From: a virus
Strand: one strand, 5' to 3'
Length of the DNA stretch: 64,000 nt
IMG/VR virus record: IMGVR_UViG_3300046810_000338
Coordinates: 1 to 64,000 of that record
The stretch's first letter is position 1, and each line of letters begins with the position of its first letter. Below, in pieces: positions 1 to 8,415 of this stretch. Both the position numbers and the translations under genes were made by a program. Below the pieces are notes generated by a model. That model saw only the letters and a list, made by a program, of their open reading frames with translations, searched no databases and was not told the origin of the DNA.

Positions 1-641
1 TCCGATCTAGTGATCCCGCCCAGGGCATTGGACATACTGGCAAAGGTGTCACCCACTGCATCAGACAGGACGGTGCCGGATGCCGCAATCCCAGAGAACA
101 AGCTCTTACCTTGCGTGGTGCTGTAATCGATGCCGTAGGTGGCCAATTGGCCTACCAGATCTGGCCACGCGTAGATGTCCAGCTCGGAGTCCCGTGCACT
201 GCCCGGATACACGAACCCAACATCGATGGTGCCGCCCGGAATAAAGAACAACGAGGTGTCAGATGCGGTCAGCGTTGTGTTACCCGTCTGGGACAGGTCA
301 CCGGCCACAAAGTCATTGGCAGTAAGCTGTGTGCCGAATGTCTGGTTGAACGTGTCCACCAAACCCGACACCGTGGTGACACCTGCCTTGGGTTTAAGCA
401 AGGTGATGTCTTTGCCGGTCAGCAGGTTACTCAGTGGGAACCGAGTAAAGGCCAAATCCTTGGAACCTTTATAACCCGAGCTGGGCAGCAGGGTAAAGGT
501 GGCCTTGGAGTTGTAACTGCCAGTCACTGCTGCAATGGGGTTGGTGATTGTGAAATCGGCAACCTTCAAGGTCAGCGAGTTCTGGGCGTTGATGGAGTTA
601 GCAATGTGCTGCTTGGCATCCAGTGTGAAAAGGGTGGTCAT
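1..641 (-). CDS. Virion-type paralogue family protein, C-terminus cut by window edge
   Basis: The reading frame opens with ATG at 641 and runs off the left edge, giving 213 residues of a longer protein. GGAG lies six bases upstream of the start. It has the family layout: a strand-rich first domain with a YKGSKDLAFTRFPL segment (matching the YxGS..YxRxDL signature), a helix followed by LTANDF, and a second domain starting near RDSELDIYAWPDLVG that matches the WARDW or SRDFS segment of its neighbours. The function is unknown. Membership in a late structural family is inferred from the tandem minus-strand copies. Confidence 0.75.
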   Translation of the reverse strand, partial: MTTLFTLDAKQHIANSINAQNSLTLKVADFTITNPIAAVTGSYNSKATFTLLPSSGYKGSKDLAFTRFPLSNLLTGKDITLLKPKAGVTTVSGLVDTFNQTFGTQLTANDFVAGDLSQTGNTTLTASDTSLFFIPGGTIDVGFVYPGSARDSELDIYAWPDLVGQLATYGIDYSTTQGKSLFSGIAASGTVLSDAVGDTFASMSNALGGITRS

Positions 642-643
642 GG

Positions 644-1141
644 TTAACTCCAATCAAACGAGGACGAAGTGATCGCCTGATTAACGTTTGGCGTATCCCC
701 AGACTGCACGCTCCCTGTCCCAGTCCAAAACAGAGAACCTGCTTTGGCCTGCAAGGCGATGACGTAGGTGCCATCTCCATTGTCGGTCAGGGGCAAGTCT
801 TCCACATCGGTCTCATCCAACAGGATACCTGTGTAGCGCAGCAGGTACGCAAAGCAATCGTGCGTAGAGTCCGCGCCTGTCAGGGCATGAGAGATGTGGG
901 CTGGGAAGTTACGTTGAACCTCGGTCAGGGGCGTGCGGTCGTATTTGAAGATACGACTGTCGCCATAGTCCGGGTTGTCGGTGGTGGGAGTCAGTCTGAT
1001 CTGGGTGTTACTGCCCCCAGCATCGTTAACCAATGCCAACGGCTGACCAAACTGCCACTTGGTGACATCCCCCACGATCAGGCCATAGAGAATGGACAGC
1101 TGGAGCAGCAGGTTAGCTTTAGAACCTTGTTTCAAGTTCAT
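644..1141 (-). CDS. Short member of the virion-type paralogue family (one domain only)
   Basis: 165 residues, with AGGGG eight bases before the ATG and two bases before the next gene in the cluster. It carries only the first domain of the family: GQPLALVND.GGSNTQIRLTPT, then YDRTPL in place of YxRLDL, then a helix and an LTDNGDGTYVI strand. It ends without the second domain and without the terminal HYN motif seen in the genes upstream of it. It is either a truncated copy or a single-domain form. No enzyme motif is visible. Confidence 0.75.
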   Translation of the reverse strand: MNLKQGSKANLLLQLSILYGLIVGDVTKWQFGQPLALVNDAGGSNTQIRLTPTTDNPDYGDSRIFKYDRTPLTEVQRNFPAHISHALTGADSTHDCFAYLLRYTGILLDETDVEDLPLTDNGDGTYVIALQAKAGSLFWTGTGSVQSGDTPNVNQAITSSSFDWS

Positions 1142-1152
1142 GGGTCAGGCCC

Positions 1153-2028
1153 CTATGCGTTAAAGTGAAGCAGGAACCTGCCTGCAAACCAGCCGCCCGC
1201 TGCCGGCAATGTCACTACCGCCACATGGTTGTAGTCTGTGGAGTTAGCTTCTGGCACAGCTGCATTGGGCAGAGCGTATTGGATAGCGCGCACGCCTGTC
1301 ATGCCGTTGCGTGTTGTAGCTGCAACTGCCAAGTTCAATGGCAGACCACTTACCAGGCCCATGTACTTGATCAACGCTTTGCCGTCCTGATCATTAGCGA
1401 TCGTGGTCAGCGCGGCATAGGTTGACAACTTGTCTTTGAAGGCAGAGAAGTCGCCAGCATAGGTCATGAAGTCAACAACGTTGTCTGACGATGCCTGAGG
1501 TTTAACCCCGGCAGCCAGCACGGTCAGTCCAGCTGTCTGTGCAGGGATCTGGTCGGCCACCGATTTCTTGGTAGCAATCCAGGTCAGAGGGACACTGTCG
1601 ATGTACATGAGGTTGGTGGGTAATGCAACCAGTGCCTTAGCCACACCACCTTCATTAGGTTGCCAGGTGGGCAACGTCATGCCGGAGGCTTCCAAGTTCA
1701 ACCCGTAGCGCTTATTCACACTGGCCAAATAAATGGCGGGTGTAATAGCGGGCAACTGATCAATGTACTTGGAGTAGGTCAGAGGCAGGCTGCGGTACAG
1801 GTACGCCAGGCTGATGCGGGTGTAGGTCAGGTCTTTTGCATCGACATAGGTGCCGGTGCGTTTGGCGGTAACCCGGATCGAGGTGTTACGTCCAGCCACT
1901 GGTTTGTCCAGCGCTTTGGGAATACCGAAGATGAAGTCGGTAGTGTTGATTGGAGAAGGAAGCTGTGGATTGTCTTTGTTGATTTGATCCACTACGTTTT
2001 GCAGCGCGGTACCTGAGTAGTTAGGCAT
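1153..2028 (-). CDS. Two-domain virion-type paralogue family protein
   Basis: 291 residues, with AGGT about eight bases upstream of the ATG. Domain 1 (about residues 1-165) shows FGIPKALD, NTSIRVTAKRTG and a YTRISL variant of the YxRLDL signature. Domain 2 (about 190-291) shows FMTYAGDFSAF, then VPEANSTDYNHVAVVT, and ends GRFLLHFNA, a variant of the family's terminal HYN motif. Both domains are predicted to be beta-rich and no catalytic residues are evident. Tandem position with close relatives suggests a late virion role, but the exact location in the particle cannot be told from sequence. Confidence 0.8.
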   Translation of the reverse strand: MPNYSGTALQNVVDQINKDNPQLPSPINTTDFIFGIPKALDKPVAGRNTSIRVTAKRTGTYVDAKDLTYTRISLAYLYRSLPLTYSKYIDQLPAITPAIYLASVNKRYGLNLEASGMTLPTWQPNEGGVAKALVALPTNLMYIDSVPLTWIATKKSVADQIPAQTAGLTVLAAGVKPQASSDNVVDFMTYAGDFSAFKDKLSTYAALTTIANDQDGKALIKYMGLVSGLPLNLAVAATTRNGMTGVRAIQYALPNAAVPEANSTDYNHVAVVTLPAAGGWFAGRFLLHFNA

Positions 2029-2038
2029 CGTTATTTAC

Positions 2039-2809
2039 CTAGCTTGGGTTGTAATGGAAATAGACAGGACCTACCAGCAGACCGCTGACCACAGACGACT
2101 GAATAACCACCCGTTCGAAAAGCGGGTTGGCATCTGGAACATCGGCAGTCGCCATGTCCACAACAGTGCCCTGCATCCAATCACGGATACCCAGCTTACG
2201 CGTTAGGGTCTGTACAGCCGCCCAGTCGCTGTAGGCGCCTTTGGCCGTAGGTTTGAGTGCAGGGTAGAGACCAGAGAAGTCCATGCCCCACATCGCCACA
2301 CGGGCCGACTGGCGAGTGGCGTCTCGGCTTGGGTGTTGCAAGACATCCAAGTCCGTTACACCCGTGACCGTATCCAACCACTGCTTGCCGTACTCAACAG
2401 TGATCTCAACCAAACCATACCACTGCACCGAGGTTTCAGCCACAGTCAGAATAACTGTCTGTGTTTGACCTTCTGTCAATGGAATCTGATCGAAGGCATC
2501 AATGTCTTCTGGGTTGATTTCAATGTCGCACTTTACTGCCATGGCCTTGACAATGTTGTCATGGGTCAATGGGACATCGCTTCGAAACGTGAAGTCAATA
2601 ACCGACCCTGCAATGTCGCCACGATCATAGTAAACGTCAACGTCGCCAAAATAGCCACGGCCCGGAATACCCGAGACCGTGAGCCGTGTATTACGTCCAT
2701 GTTCATCCACAGCCTCAGGGATAGCGATTTCCAATCGCTTTTGGTTAAACTCCTTGGGCGGTACAAATTGTTCGTTCAGAACAACGAAAAGCCTTTCTGT
2801 GTTAGACAT
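2039..2809 (-). CDS. Two-domain virion-type paralogue family protein
   Basis: I place the start at the ATG at 2809 (MSNTERLF), which has GGTGAT just upstream. A TTG 12 bases earlier would add four residues but lies almost on the upstream stop codon. The 256-residue product has DEHGRNTRLTVSGIPGRGYFG in place of the usual NTEVTxTAKxGSxYxGS block, a WGMDFSGLYPAL segment opening domain 2, a VPDANPLFERVVIQS block, and the terminal GPVYFHYN motif. It is the most diverged full-length copy in the cluster. Confidence 0.78.
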   Translation of the reverse strand: MSNTERLFVVLNEQFVPPKEFNQKRLEIAIPEAVDEHGRNTRLTVSGIPGRGYFGDVDVYYDRGDIAGSVIDFTFRSDVPLTHDNIVKAMAVKCDIEINPEDIDAFDQIPLTEGQTQTVILTVAETSVQWYGLVEITVEYGKQWLDTVTGVTDLDVLQHPSRDATRQSARVAMWGMDFSGLYPALKPTAKGAYSDWAAVQTLTRKLGIRDWMQGTVVDMATADVPDANPLFERVVIQSSVVSGLLVGPVYFHYNPS

Positions 2810-2824
2810 GACATCACCCAAGCC

Positions 2825-3652
2825 TTAAGACTGGTTGTAGTGCAGAACAAGGCTACCCAGCAAACCAGTGCATTGAGCAGGGTCCAATTGCACAGACACA
2901 TAACGAACATAGTCCGTGTTGTACCCGGTAGTCGACGCAGTGGTCCCCACAGCCGTTACAGTGGCATTACCGAGGGAATACTGACCGACACCCGACAAGG
3001 TCCACGCATCGCCTGTAATCGCTGTCAGAGCGGCTTGTACTGCGGCCAATTGAGCAGTGCCTGTTTGAACGGTGTCCAACCCTGCATGCTGGTCGCTGAA
3101 GTCCCGGCTGTAGGAGTAGGCCCATGCATAGGGACGGGTTGACACAGGCGCTGGGTAGTTCAAACCAGTGAGTGCACTGACCGTCAGGTAGTCGGCCAAC
3201 TTGTAACCACCGATTCGTGTAGTCACCTGAGTGCTACCGGTCCAGCCATAGCTGGTAGCCAGTGCCTGCAACGTAATGCTGGAGGGAATGGTCTTCTCAG
3301 CAGTCGTCAGGTCACGAGCAGCAAAGTCTGCGGCTGTGAAGACTGTACCGAAGTTACTGTTGAGAGCACCCCAGACATCGGCAATGGTGAGGATGTTGTG
3401 CACAGGAATGATCAGAGGAGCCTGTACGGCCAGCTCTGACAAATCCAAACGGTGATAGCCAAACGTACGGGAACCCGAGTAGGCACTCTGGGAGCCTTTA
3501 GCAGTCAGCGTAACTTCCGTGTTGATGCCGTTACCGCGAACAGTTACCGCACTGGGCTGACCAAAGTTGTAGTCCCCAGCAATCAGGGCGACATTGTTGA
3601 GTCGGTTGATCGACTCAACGACTTGATCCAAGGGGTTTGTATAAAGCGACAT
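2825..3652 (-). CDS. Two-domain virion-type paralogue family protein
   Basis: 275 residues, AAAGGG seven bases upstream of the ATG. This copy shows the family signature clearly: FGQPSAV, then NTEVTLTAKGS, YSGSRTFGYHRLDL, a helix, FTAADFAARDLT, YGWTGSTQVTT, and the linker LTVSALTGLNYPAP that joins domain 1 to domain 2. Domain 2 begins YSRDFSDQ and ends GSLVLHYNQS. The GLNYPAP linker is the same segment at which the shorter relative at 4649-5188 stops, which marks the domain border. Confidence 0.8.
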   Translation of the reverse strand: MSLYTNPLDQVVESINRLNNVALIAGDYNFGQPSAVTVRGNGINTEVTLTAKGSQSAYSGSRTFGYHRLDLSELAVQAPLIIPVHNILTIADVWGALNSNFGTVFTAADFAARDLTTAEKTIPSSITLQALATSYGWTGSTQVTTRIGGYKLADYLTVSALTGLNYPAPVSTRPYAWAYSYSRDFSDQHAGLDTVQTGTAQLAAVQAALTAITGDAWTLSGVGQYSLGNATVTAVGTTASTTGYNTDYVRYVSVQLDPAQCTGLLGSLVLHYNQS

Positions 3653-3663
3653 GGTCAGACCCT

Positions 3664-4491
3664 TTACGTGAGATTGTAGTGGAAATAGGCGGTACCTTCG
3701 TAGGCCAGGTCGTTAACAATGGTAGGGTTAACCACCGATTGAACAATGACCCGGTCGTAGGTGGGGTTAGCCTGAGGCACGGCACTGGTTGGGTAGTCGT
3801 ACGTGGGGAAGTTGATCCCAGTCGGCCAGGTTGAGAACCCCAAAGAGTTCATCAACGTTACCAGAGCTGCCGGGTTACCTGCAACGTTCAGCACCGAATG
3901 CTTTTGAACGGCCGAGTAGAACTCAGTCCAGTCACGAGCCCAGGTAAAGGTATCTACCTGTTTCTTGTTGCCCCCAGTAGAGCCTGGGAAACGCGTTCTG
4001 TCCAGATCGCCAGTTGGGGTGGCGGTCAGCAGAGCAGGTCTGATGCGGGTGAACTTGATAATGAAAGAGCCGGTGTAGGACAACGATGTAGCAGAGGCAC
4101 GGATGCGAACAAAGGCCTCTTGCAGTTCACCTAACCCTGAGTAGTCGACATCATCAAAATCGATGGGGTCAAGGAACATGCCCAACTTGCGGCCAATCTC
4201 TGGCAGCATTGAGTGCAAAGTGCCACTACTGATAGAACGAATAACAGGAACGATGCTGCCAAAAGCAGCACTCAGATCCATTCGTTGGTAGCCGATGGGC
4301 GCCGCACCTTCGTAAGGAGAACCCGGTAGGGCAATTACCTTGGCGGAAACAGCAGTGGGCTTTTGGGAGGTAGCGGTGCTTTTAGGAGAGGAGATGGCGG
4401 TCTCATCTGCCAGAAGCGGGTACGGTAGAACGTTCTGTTGAGCGACAAGCCCAAGCAAAATGTCCTTACCCTTTCCAGGGACAAGGTACAT
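3664..4491 (-). CDS. Two-domain virion-type paralogue family protein
   Basis: 275 residues, with AGGAG seven bases upstream of the ATG. The N-terminal 45 residues differ from its relatives. The family features follow: VIALPGSPYEGAAPIGYQRMDL, a helix, LDPIDFDDVD, YTGSFIIKFT, then TFTWARDWTEFYSAV opening domain 2, LGFSTWPTGINFPTYDYPTSAVPQANPTYDRVIVQ in segments, and a terminal GTAYFHYN. It is the first gene after the hairpin and TTTATGCC element at 4565-4620, so it probably heads a minus-strand late operon reaching past the left edge. Confidence 0.8.
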   Translation of the reverse strand: MYLVPGKGKDILLGLVAQQNVLPYPLLADETAISSPKSTATSQKPTAVSAKVIALPGSPYEGAAPIGYQRMDLSAAFGSIVPVIRSISSGTLHSMLPEIGRKLGMFLDPIDFDDVDYSGLGELQEAFVRIRASATSLSYTGSFIIKFTRIRPALLTATPTGDLDRTRFPGSTGGNKKQVDTFTWARDWTEFYSAVQKHSVLNVAGNPAALVTLMNSLGFSTWPTGINFPTYDYPTSAVPQANPTYDRVIVQSVVNPTIVNDLAYEGTAYFHYNLT

Positions 4492-4564
4492 GGGGGTTCT
4501 CCTGAAAATCGTATTCAGAGCGTGGGGAGAGAGGCGTGAACAAAAAGATCCACATAGGATTAGC

Positions 4565-4595
4565 CCATTAAAAAATAATACTTAGGGCATAAATG
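4565..4595 (-). promoter_or_regulatory. Candidate late promoter/leader (TATG plus T-rich run), minus strand
   Basis: Read on the minus strand this is ATTTATGCCC, a short spacer, then TTATTTTTT. The same composite recurs downstream of hairpins elsewhere in the window. A TATG motif has been reported for late promoters of the phiKZ non-virion RNA polymerase. Here it sits about 75-100 bases before a structural-type gene. The promoter role is inferred. Confidence 0.45.
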
Positions 4596-4620
4596 AAAGG
4601 GAGCCCAAAGGCTCCCTTTC
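4595..4620. terminator. Strong hairpin between late genes
   Basis: An 11-bp perfect stem (GAAAGGGAGCC with its complement) closes a four-base loop. A T-run follows on both strands: TTTTTT at 4629 on plus, and TTATTTTTT about 20 bases beyond the stem on minus. It most likely ends the minus-strand transcript of the 179-residue gene. Confidence 0.7.
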
Positions 4621-4648
4621 ACACTGTCTTTTTTAGAGACAAGTGGTC

Positions 4649-5188
4649 TTAGACCACCGGCGCAGCAGGGTAGTTCAGACCGCTCAGAGTGGTCACGGTG
4701 ATCACTTCGGACAAAGGAATGTCCTCGGCGTGCAGGGTGATCGACAGAGCGCCTTTGAAGACCAGGGAACCGGCAGTGATTGGCAGCGAAACGACTTTGG
4801 TTTCGTTCGGCTCGCCAGCCCAGGCGCCGATGGCGCTGTCGGTGTAGTCGTCGGCAGTCAGGTTGACGCCCAGACCGGTGTTGACTTCCAGGATCAGGTC
4901 AGCCAGGTTCTCGGCATCGCCAACTGGCAGCGAGAAGGTCTCGCCGAAAGTGAAGCCTTGCAGGTCGAGACGGTTGTATTTGACCACTTCGGAACCGGTA
5001 TAACCGGAACCAGCCTTGGCGGTAACTTCCAGCTCGGTGTCGCCGCTGGCGTCAACGACGGCTGCAACGGTAGGAACGCCCAGGGTGATGGTCTGGTTGG
5101 TGATCGGCTTGGTGGTGTTGTCCGCAGCAATCAGGTCGATGATGATATCGGCCGGTGCTTTGGAGAAGTCACTTACGTGCAGTGCCAT
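4649..5188 (-). CDS. Single-domain virion-type paralogue, strongly expressed codon use
   Basis: 179 residues, AAAGG nine bases upstream of the ATG. It is a clean copy of family domain 1: LGVPTVAAVV, DTELEVTAKAGSGYTGSEVV, KYNRLDLQGF, a helix, LTADDYTDS, and a terminal LSGLNYPA. It stops exactly where two-domain relatives continue. Its codons are strongly biased to GAC, CTG, ACC and GGT, unlike the genes next to it, which suggests a protein made in many copies such as a decoration or sheath-like component. Upstream on the minus strand is CTATGGTATG, a double TATG motif that could be a late promoter. Confidence 0.82.
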   Translation of the reverse strand: MALHVSDFSKAPADIIIDLIAADNTTKPITNQTITLGVPTVAAVVDASGDTELEVTAKAGSGYTGSEVVKYNRLDLQGFTFGETFSLPVGDAENLADLILEVNTGLGVNLTADDYTDSAIGAWAGEPNETKVVSLPITAGSLVFKGALSITLHAEDIPLSEVITVTTLSGLNYPAAPVV

Positions 5189-5281
5189 GACGCGTTACCT
5201 TTCATTAGGGGATGGTAATGGAGGACATGTTAACCCCCACATACCATAGTAAGGTTATAGCTAACCCATTTGGTCCCTATT

Positions 5282-5983
5282 ATGAATGGCAAATTAATCA
5301 CCTTGGAATCTACCGAGGGAGCAGGAAAAGGCACTGCCAAAGAATTTCTGCACGACTGTCTCTCCGGGGTCACCGGCCAAAAAAGAAAGCGCTACGATGG
5401 TATCGCTGGTCCCGTAATGACCCGTGAACCCGGCGGTACTCCTCTGGCCGAAATCATTCGGGAAGTGCTACTGGCCCCCAGAGAAGAGCAAATGTGTGCC
5501 CCCACAGAACTGCTACTTATATTTGCAGCCAGGCAGCAGCATTTGACAGAGCTTATCAGACCCAGGCTGGCAGAGGGGCGTGTCGTTGTCTGTGAACGTT
5601 TTGTGGACAGCACCTACGCCTATCAGCACTACGCCAGAGGTTTGTCTAAGTCACTCATAGACGCCCTTGTAGAACTGCTAAAGCCGCCTGTGCCGGACAT
5701 TACCTTTTTACTGGACATTGATCCAGAGATTGGCATGGCCAGGGCCACTGCTCGTGGGGTATTAGACCGCTTTGAGCAAGAGTCCATGGCCTTCTTTCAT
5801 CGGGCGAGGTCTGGTTTTCTAACACGGATGGCCGAAGATACTACTGGACGCTTCCGACTTATCGACGCAAGTCAGCCACTGGCTAACGTACGTGGCCAAT
5901 TCATTCATCACCTATTGACCGACGGTTTGATTTCTCAAACCACGGTTTCATTAATCGAGGAGAAATACGATGTCACCTATTGA
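5282..5983 (+). CDS. tmk: Thymidylate kinase (dTMP kinase)
   Basis: Phosphorylates dTMP to dTDP with ATP, the last dedicated step to dTTP. The 233-residue protein has the family's normal length. Visible motifs are the P-loop ESTEGAGKGT (residues 9-18; the usual form is GxEGxGKTT), TREPGGTPLAE (47-57) for dTMP binding, CERFVDSTYAYQHYARG (104-120, replacing the common DRY/F with ERF), and a LID-like segment near FEQESMAFF. I use the ATG at 5282; a TTG 12 bases upstream is also in frame. There is no strong ribosome binding site. It heads an operon with DHFR and overlaps the next gene by 14 bases. Confidence 0.93.
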   Translation: MNGKLITLESTEGAGKGTAKEFLHDCLSGVTGQKRKRYDGIAGPVMTREPGGTPLAEIIREVLLAPREEQMCAPTELLLIFAARQQHLTELIRPRLAEGRVVVCERFVDSTYAYQHYARGLSKSLIDALVELLKPPVPDITFLLDIDPEIGMARATARGVLDRFEQESMAFFHRARSGFLTRMAEDTTGRFRLIDASQPLANVRGQFIHHLLTDGLISQTTVSLIEEKYDVTY

Positions 5984-6794
5984 AAAAGCTATTAGCATTC
6001 TGGCACCGCTGTTGGAAGATGGGGATGACGGCTCCCTGTTGGTTGACAACTACCCTACTCTCAAAGCAGTGCTGGATGAACTCACCGAATATGTTAACGT
6101 TCAGTACCGGGCTAAAATCGCTGAGGCCAACATCCGTCCCAAGTTGCCCTTTGATTTGGAAGCTGCCCACCAGCGCATTGCAATTATCGCCGGTCTGAAG
6201 GGCTTTTTGAATCTGGACTATGAGTTGGGTTCTAATCCTATCCCAGCGACAGTGGCCGAACCCGCGCGCGCCTGGATCAAGGAAGTTCTGGCCTACGCTG
6301 AAGATACTCAAGGTCGGCGTGAGTCCATCAACGGCGACAACCTGGTTGAAAGCCAAGGCGTAACCGTTGGCAGTTCCAAGCCTGCTGAAGAGGTGCTCAC
6401 CGTGACCCTTGAGGACAGTGACCTTAAGGCCGCCGCCGACAAACTGGTAGACAGCGTGTATGATCGTTTAAAGAGCGCTACGTTCGACCCCACCTTTGAG
6501 CCGGGGCCTCACAATGCCCTTGAGTTCATGCTCAAAGCTGAGGATGAAAGAATTCGCGCCGATGCCCAGATTCAGCTGGAACGCTATGCATCCATTCTCG
6601 GTCTGGATCTGAAGAAAGCACTGGCCGAACACGAATACGCTCCAAGTCCTCTAACCAAGGCCTTCACCGCACTGCTCGACCTTCGCGACCGCCTGCTCGC
6701 TCGCACCGGCAGCTTTGTCCACCCTGATGAAACAGTTGCTTCCATCGAGAACCTGGTGGTTCAATTCACATTGTGGGCCGGGGCCAAGCCATGA
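5970..6794 (+). CDS. Unknown protein between tmk and DHFR genes
   Basis: 274 residues, GAGGAG eight bases before the ATG, starting inside the end of tmk and overlapping the DHFR start by four bases. The protein is largely helical and acidic, with a low-complexity linker near residues 115-150 (EDTQGRRESINGDNL and onward) between two helical halves. No family is recognised. Translational coupling on both sides suggests it works with the thymidylate genes, perhaps as an accessory or regulatory subunit, but that is inference from position only. Confidence 0.75.
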   Translation: MSPIEKAISILAPLLEDGDDGSLLVDNYPTLKAVLDELTEYVNVQYRAKIAEANIRPKLPFDLEAAHQRIAIIAGLKGFLNLDYELGSNPIPATVAEPARAWIKEVLAYAEDTQGRRESINGDNLVESQGVTVGSSKPAEEVLTVTLEDSDLKAAADKLVDSVYDRLKSATFDPTFEPGPHNALEFMLKAEDERIRADAQIQLERYASILGLDLKKALAEHEYAPSPLTKAFTALLDLRDRLLARTGSFVHPDETVASIENLVVQFTLWAGAKP

Positions 6795-7477
6795 AAGACC
6801 TGACACTGCTTTACGCTTGCAACAACAACGGCACCATCGGGCATGAGGGCAAGATCCCTTGGCACCTGCCCGATGACCTGGAACGCTACAAGCGTCTCAC
6901 CACGGGCAATACGCAGATCATGGGTCTCAATACCCACCTGTCGTTGCAACATCTCCACCCGAAGGCTGTGGCGGCTTACGAGCGGCGTTTGGTGGAAGTC
7001 AATGCCCAGTTCGATCGCGAGATCAAAAAGATCCTCGACGATCCCAAAGCAGTGGGTAAGAAACGGCGTACTGGCAGTCTGGAACTGAAACGCCCAGCTG
7101 CCCTGTTGGCAGTTACCAAACCCTCCGACGTTTATACCCTACCCAATCGACTGACCATCGTGGTGTCCACCACCATGGACCCACCGCAAATCCCTAACCC
7201 GGATCTGTTGATTGCCAGGTCTGCGGTGGAAGCAGTGAACCTCTATGCCGAGTTTGGTCGGGGCTCATTGTTCGTGGTGGGCGGTGTCAGGATCTTTGAA
7301 GAGTTCTTTGACTACGCCACTCGGCTGTTGATCACTCAGGTTAACAATGACTTTGTGGGCGATACGGTTTACGCCCCCAAGCTTGAAGACCATGTGTGGA
7401 AGGTCGCCGCTCACTTGAAAGTGAGCGACGGGGACGGAAAGCTCTCCCATGCCTACACCTCACTTGTGCGTAAGTGA
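6791..7477 (+). CDS. folA: Dihydrofolate reductase with a large insertion
   Basis: Reduces dihydrofolate to tetrahydrofolate with NADPH, regenerating the cofactor used by thymidylate synthase. The 228-residue product is longer than the roughly 160 residues usual for the family. Clear motifs are ACNNNGTIGHEGKIPWHLPDDL (residues 9-30, with the catalytic acidic residue at D29), the NADPH-contact segment VVGGVRIFEEF (162-172) and the terminal strands. The extra 50-65 residues fall at about 51-117, where typical enzymes have the NADPH-binding helix region; this stretch is helical and basic. The ATG at 6791 overlaps the upstream stop as ATGA and is preferred to the GTG at 6773. Confidence 0.9.
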   Translation: MKDLTLLYACNNNGTIGHEGKIPWHLPDDLERYKRLTTGNTQIMGLNTHLSLQHLHPKAVAAYERRLVEVNAQFDREIKKILDDPKAVGKKRRTGSLELKRPAALLAVTKPSDVYTLPNRLTIVVSTTMDPPQIPNPDLLIARSAVEAVNLYAEFGRGSLFVVGGVRIFEEFFDYATRLLITQVNNDFVGDTVYAPKLEDHVWKVAAHLKVSDGDGKLSHAYTSLVRK

Positions 7478-7932
7478 GGATTTGGACGATTCAGCTTGCG
7501 CAGTGGAGGGTGGCCAAGGCTGAAGGGATTCCTCTAATCGATACTACGTTCGCCGCTCAGCCCCCGTATTTGTCACCGACTCGTGAGATCGTGATGAACT
7601 ACAAGGGCGATCGTATTACCGAGGCCGAGTACACCACCCACTTCATTTCGATTCTGGCTCAAAGACAGATCGACTACCCTGTGCAGTGGACCGCCTTCCT
7701 CCAGATGGAGGAAGTCTGTGTTGCCTGTTATTGCAAGGCTGGGAAGTTCTGTCATAGACACCTGTTGATTGAAATCATTCGCAAGCGCTGTGAGCTCGAC
7801 GGTATTCCCTTCGAGCACATGGGAGAGATAACCAAGGAGTTCAAACGTGAACAGGCTTACACAAATAAAGAAAATACTCCCTCCATCGTTACTGAGCTTC
7901 CTAGAGAGCTGCCCGTCGAGTTCTTCGATTAA
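7474..7932 (+). CDS. DUF488-like cysteine-rich protein
   Basis: 152 residues from a GTG that overlaps the DHFR stop codon (GTGA). The signature is CVACYCKAGKFCHRHLL (residues 82-98), the cysteine/histidine block seen in DUF488 (YeaO-like) proteins, a family of unclear biochemical role. The N-terminus (MRIWTIQLAQWRVAKAEG) also fits proteins of that type. The last 86 bases encode the start of the next gene in another frame, a long overlap for this genome. It is part of the thymidylate operon. Confidence 0.72.
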   Translation: MRIWTIQLAQWRVAKAEGIPLIDTTFAAQPPYLSPTREIVMNYKGDRITEAEYTTHFISILAQRQIDYPVQWTAFLQMEEVCVACYCKAGKFCHRHLLIEIIRKRCELDGIPFEHMGEITKEFKREQAYTNKENTPSIVTELPRELPVEFFD

Positions 7933-8362
7933 CGATGTGCTGGCTGAGTTCGTGTGTGATTTGAACTTGGCCATTGGCTCAACCCCTCGTTATCGACATG
8001 TGGACTATGTTGATAACTGCCTGCAACATGGCCTGACCATTCGTATCAGCATGGCCAGCGGGGTTACCATCGCGGCACATTCAGCCGATCCTTTTCTGGG
8101 CAAGCAAACTACCTGCTATCCAAGACAGCAGGGCGAGGTCTGTCAAGAAACGTTGCGGGCCAGTCTGTTGTTCTTCTTTCGCATGGCACTGATCCATCTG
8201 GTAAAGGACGCACCTACTGGTACGCCCGGCTGGACGACCACGATGGCCGTAGAGTTGACCAAGTCGGCCATGCAACAGTTTGACACCGAGCACAAGGTGG
8301 GTATTCGTTTGCATCCCAATGACATCACCATCTTAAACGGTGGTTTCGCAATCCAATGGTAA
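7847..8362 (+). CDS. Unknown protein, long overlap with upstream gene
   Basis: 171 residues from GTG at 7847, with AAGGAG eight bases upstream inside the coding region of the DUF488-like gene. The overlap is 86 bases in a different frame. The protein has a serine-rich segment (SCPSSSSIND) near its start, followed by a domain with mixed strands and helices. No family is recognised. It is the last gene of the operon and is followed by a hairpin shared with the convergent late genes. Confidence 0.7.
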   Translation: MNRLTQIKKILPPSLLSFLESCPSSSSINDVLAEFVCDLNLAIGSTPRYRHVDYVDNCLQHGLTIRISMASGVTIAAHSADPFLGKQTTCYPRQQGEVCQETLRASLLFFFRMALIHLVKDAPTGTPGWTTTMAVELTKSAMQQFDTEHKVGIRLHPNDITILNGGFAIQW

Positions 8363-8365
8363 ACC

Positions 8366-8415
8366 GGCATAAATCCCAGTCCACCCCTAAAGGCGGACTG
8401 GGATGACCTTATGCC
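8366..8415. terminator. Bidirectional hairpin between convergent genes, flanked by GGCATAA/TTATGCC
   Basis: A 9-bp stem TCCCAGTCC (8374-8382) pairs with GGACTGGGA (8395-8403). The outer arms GGCATAA (8366-8372) and TTATGCC (8409-8415) are also complementary, so TTATGCC can be part of the stem. It separates the plus-strand thymidylate operon from the minus-strand late pair and probably serves both. Confidence 0.7.

Noticed and set aside
111-647. 178-residue plus-strand frame at the left edge
   Set aside because: The minus-strand frame continues the paralogue family with matching motifs; the plus frame is its shadow.
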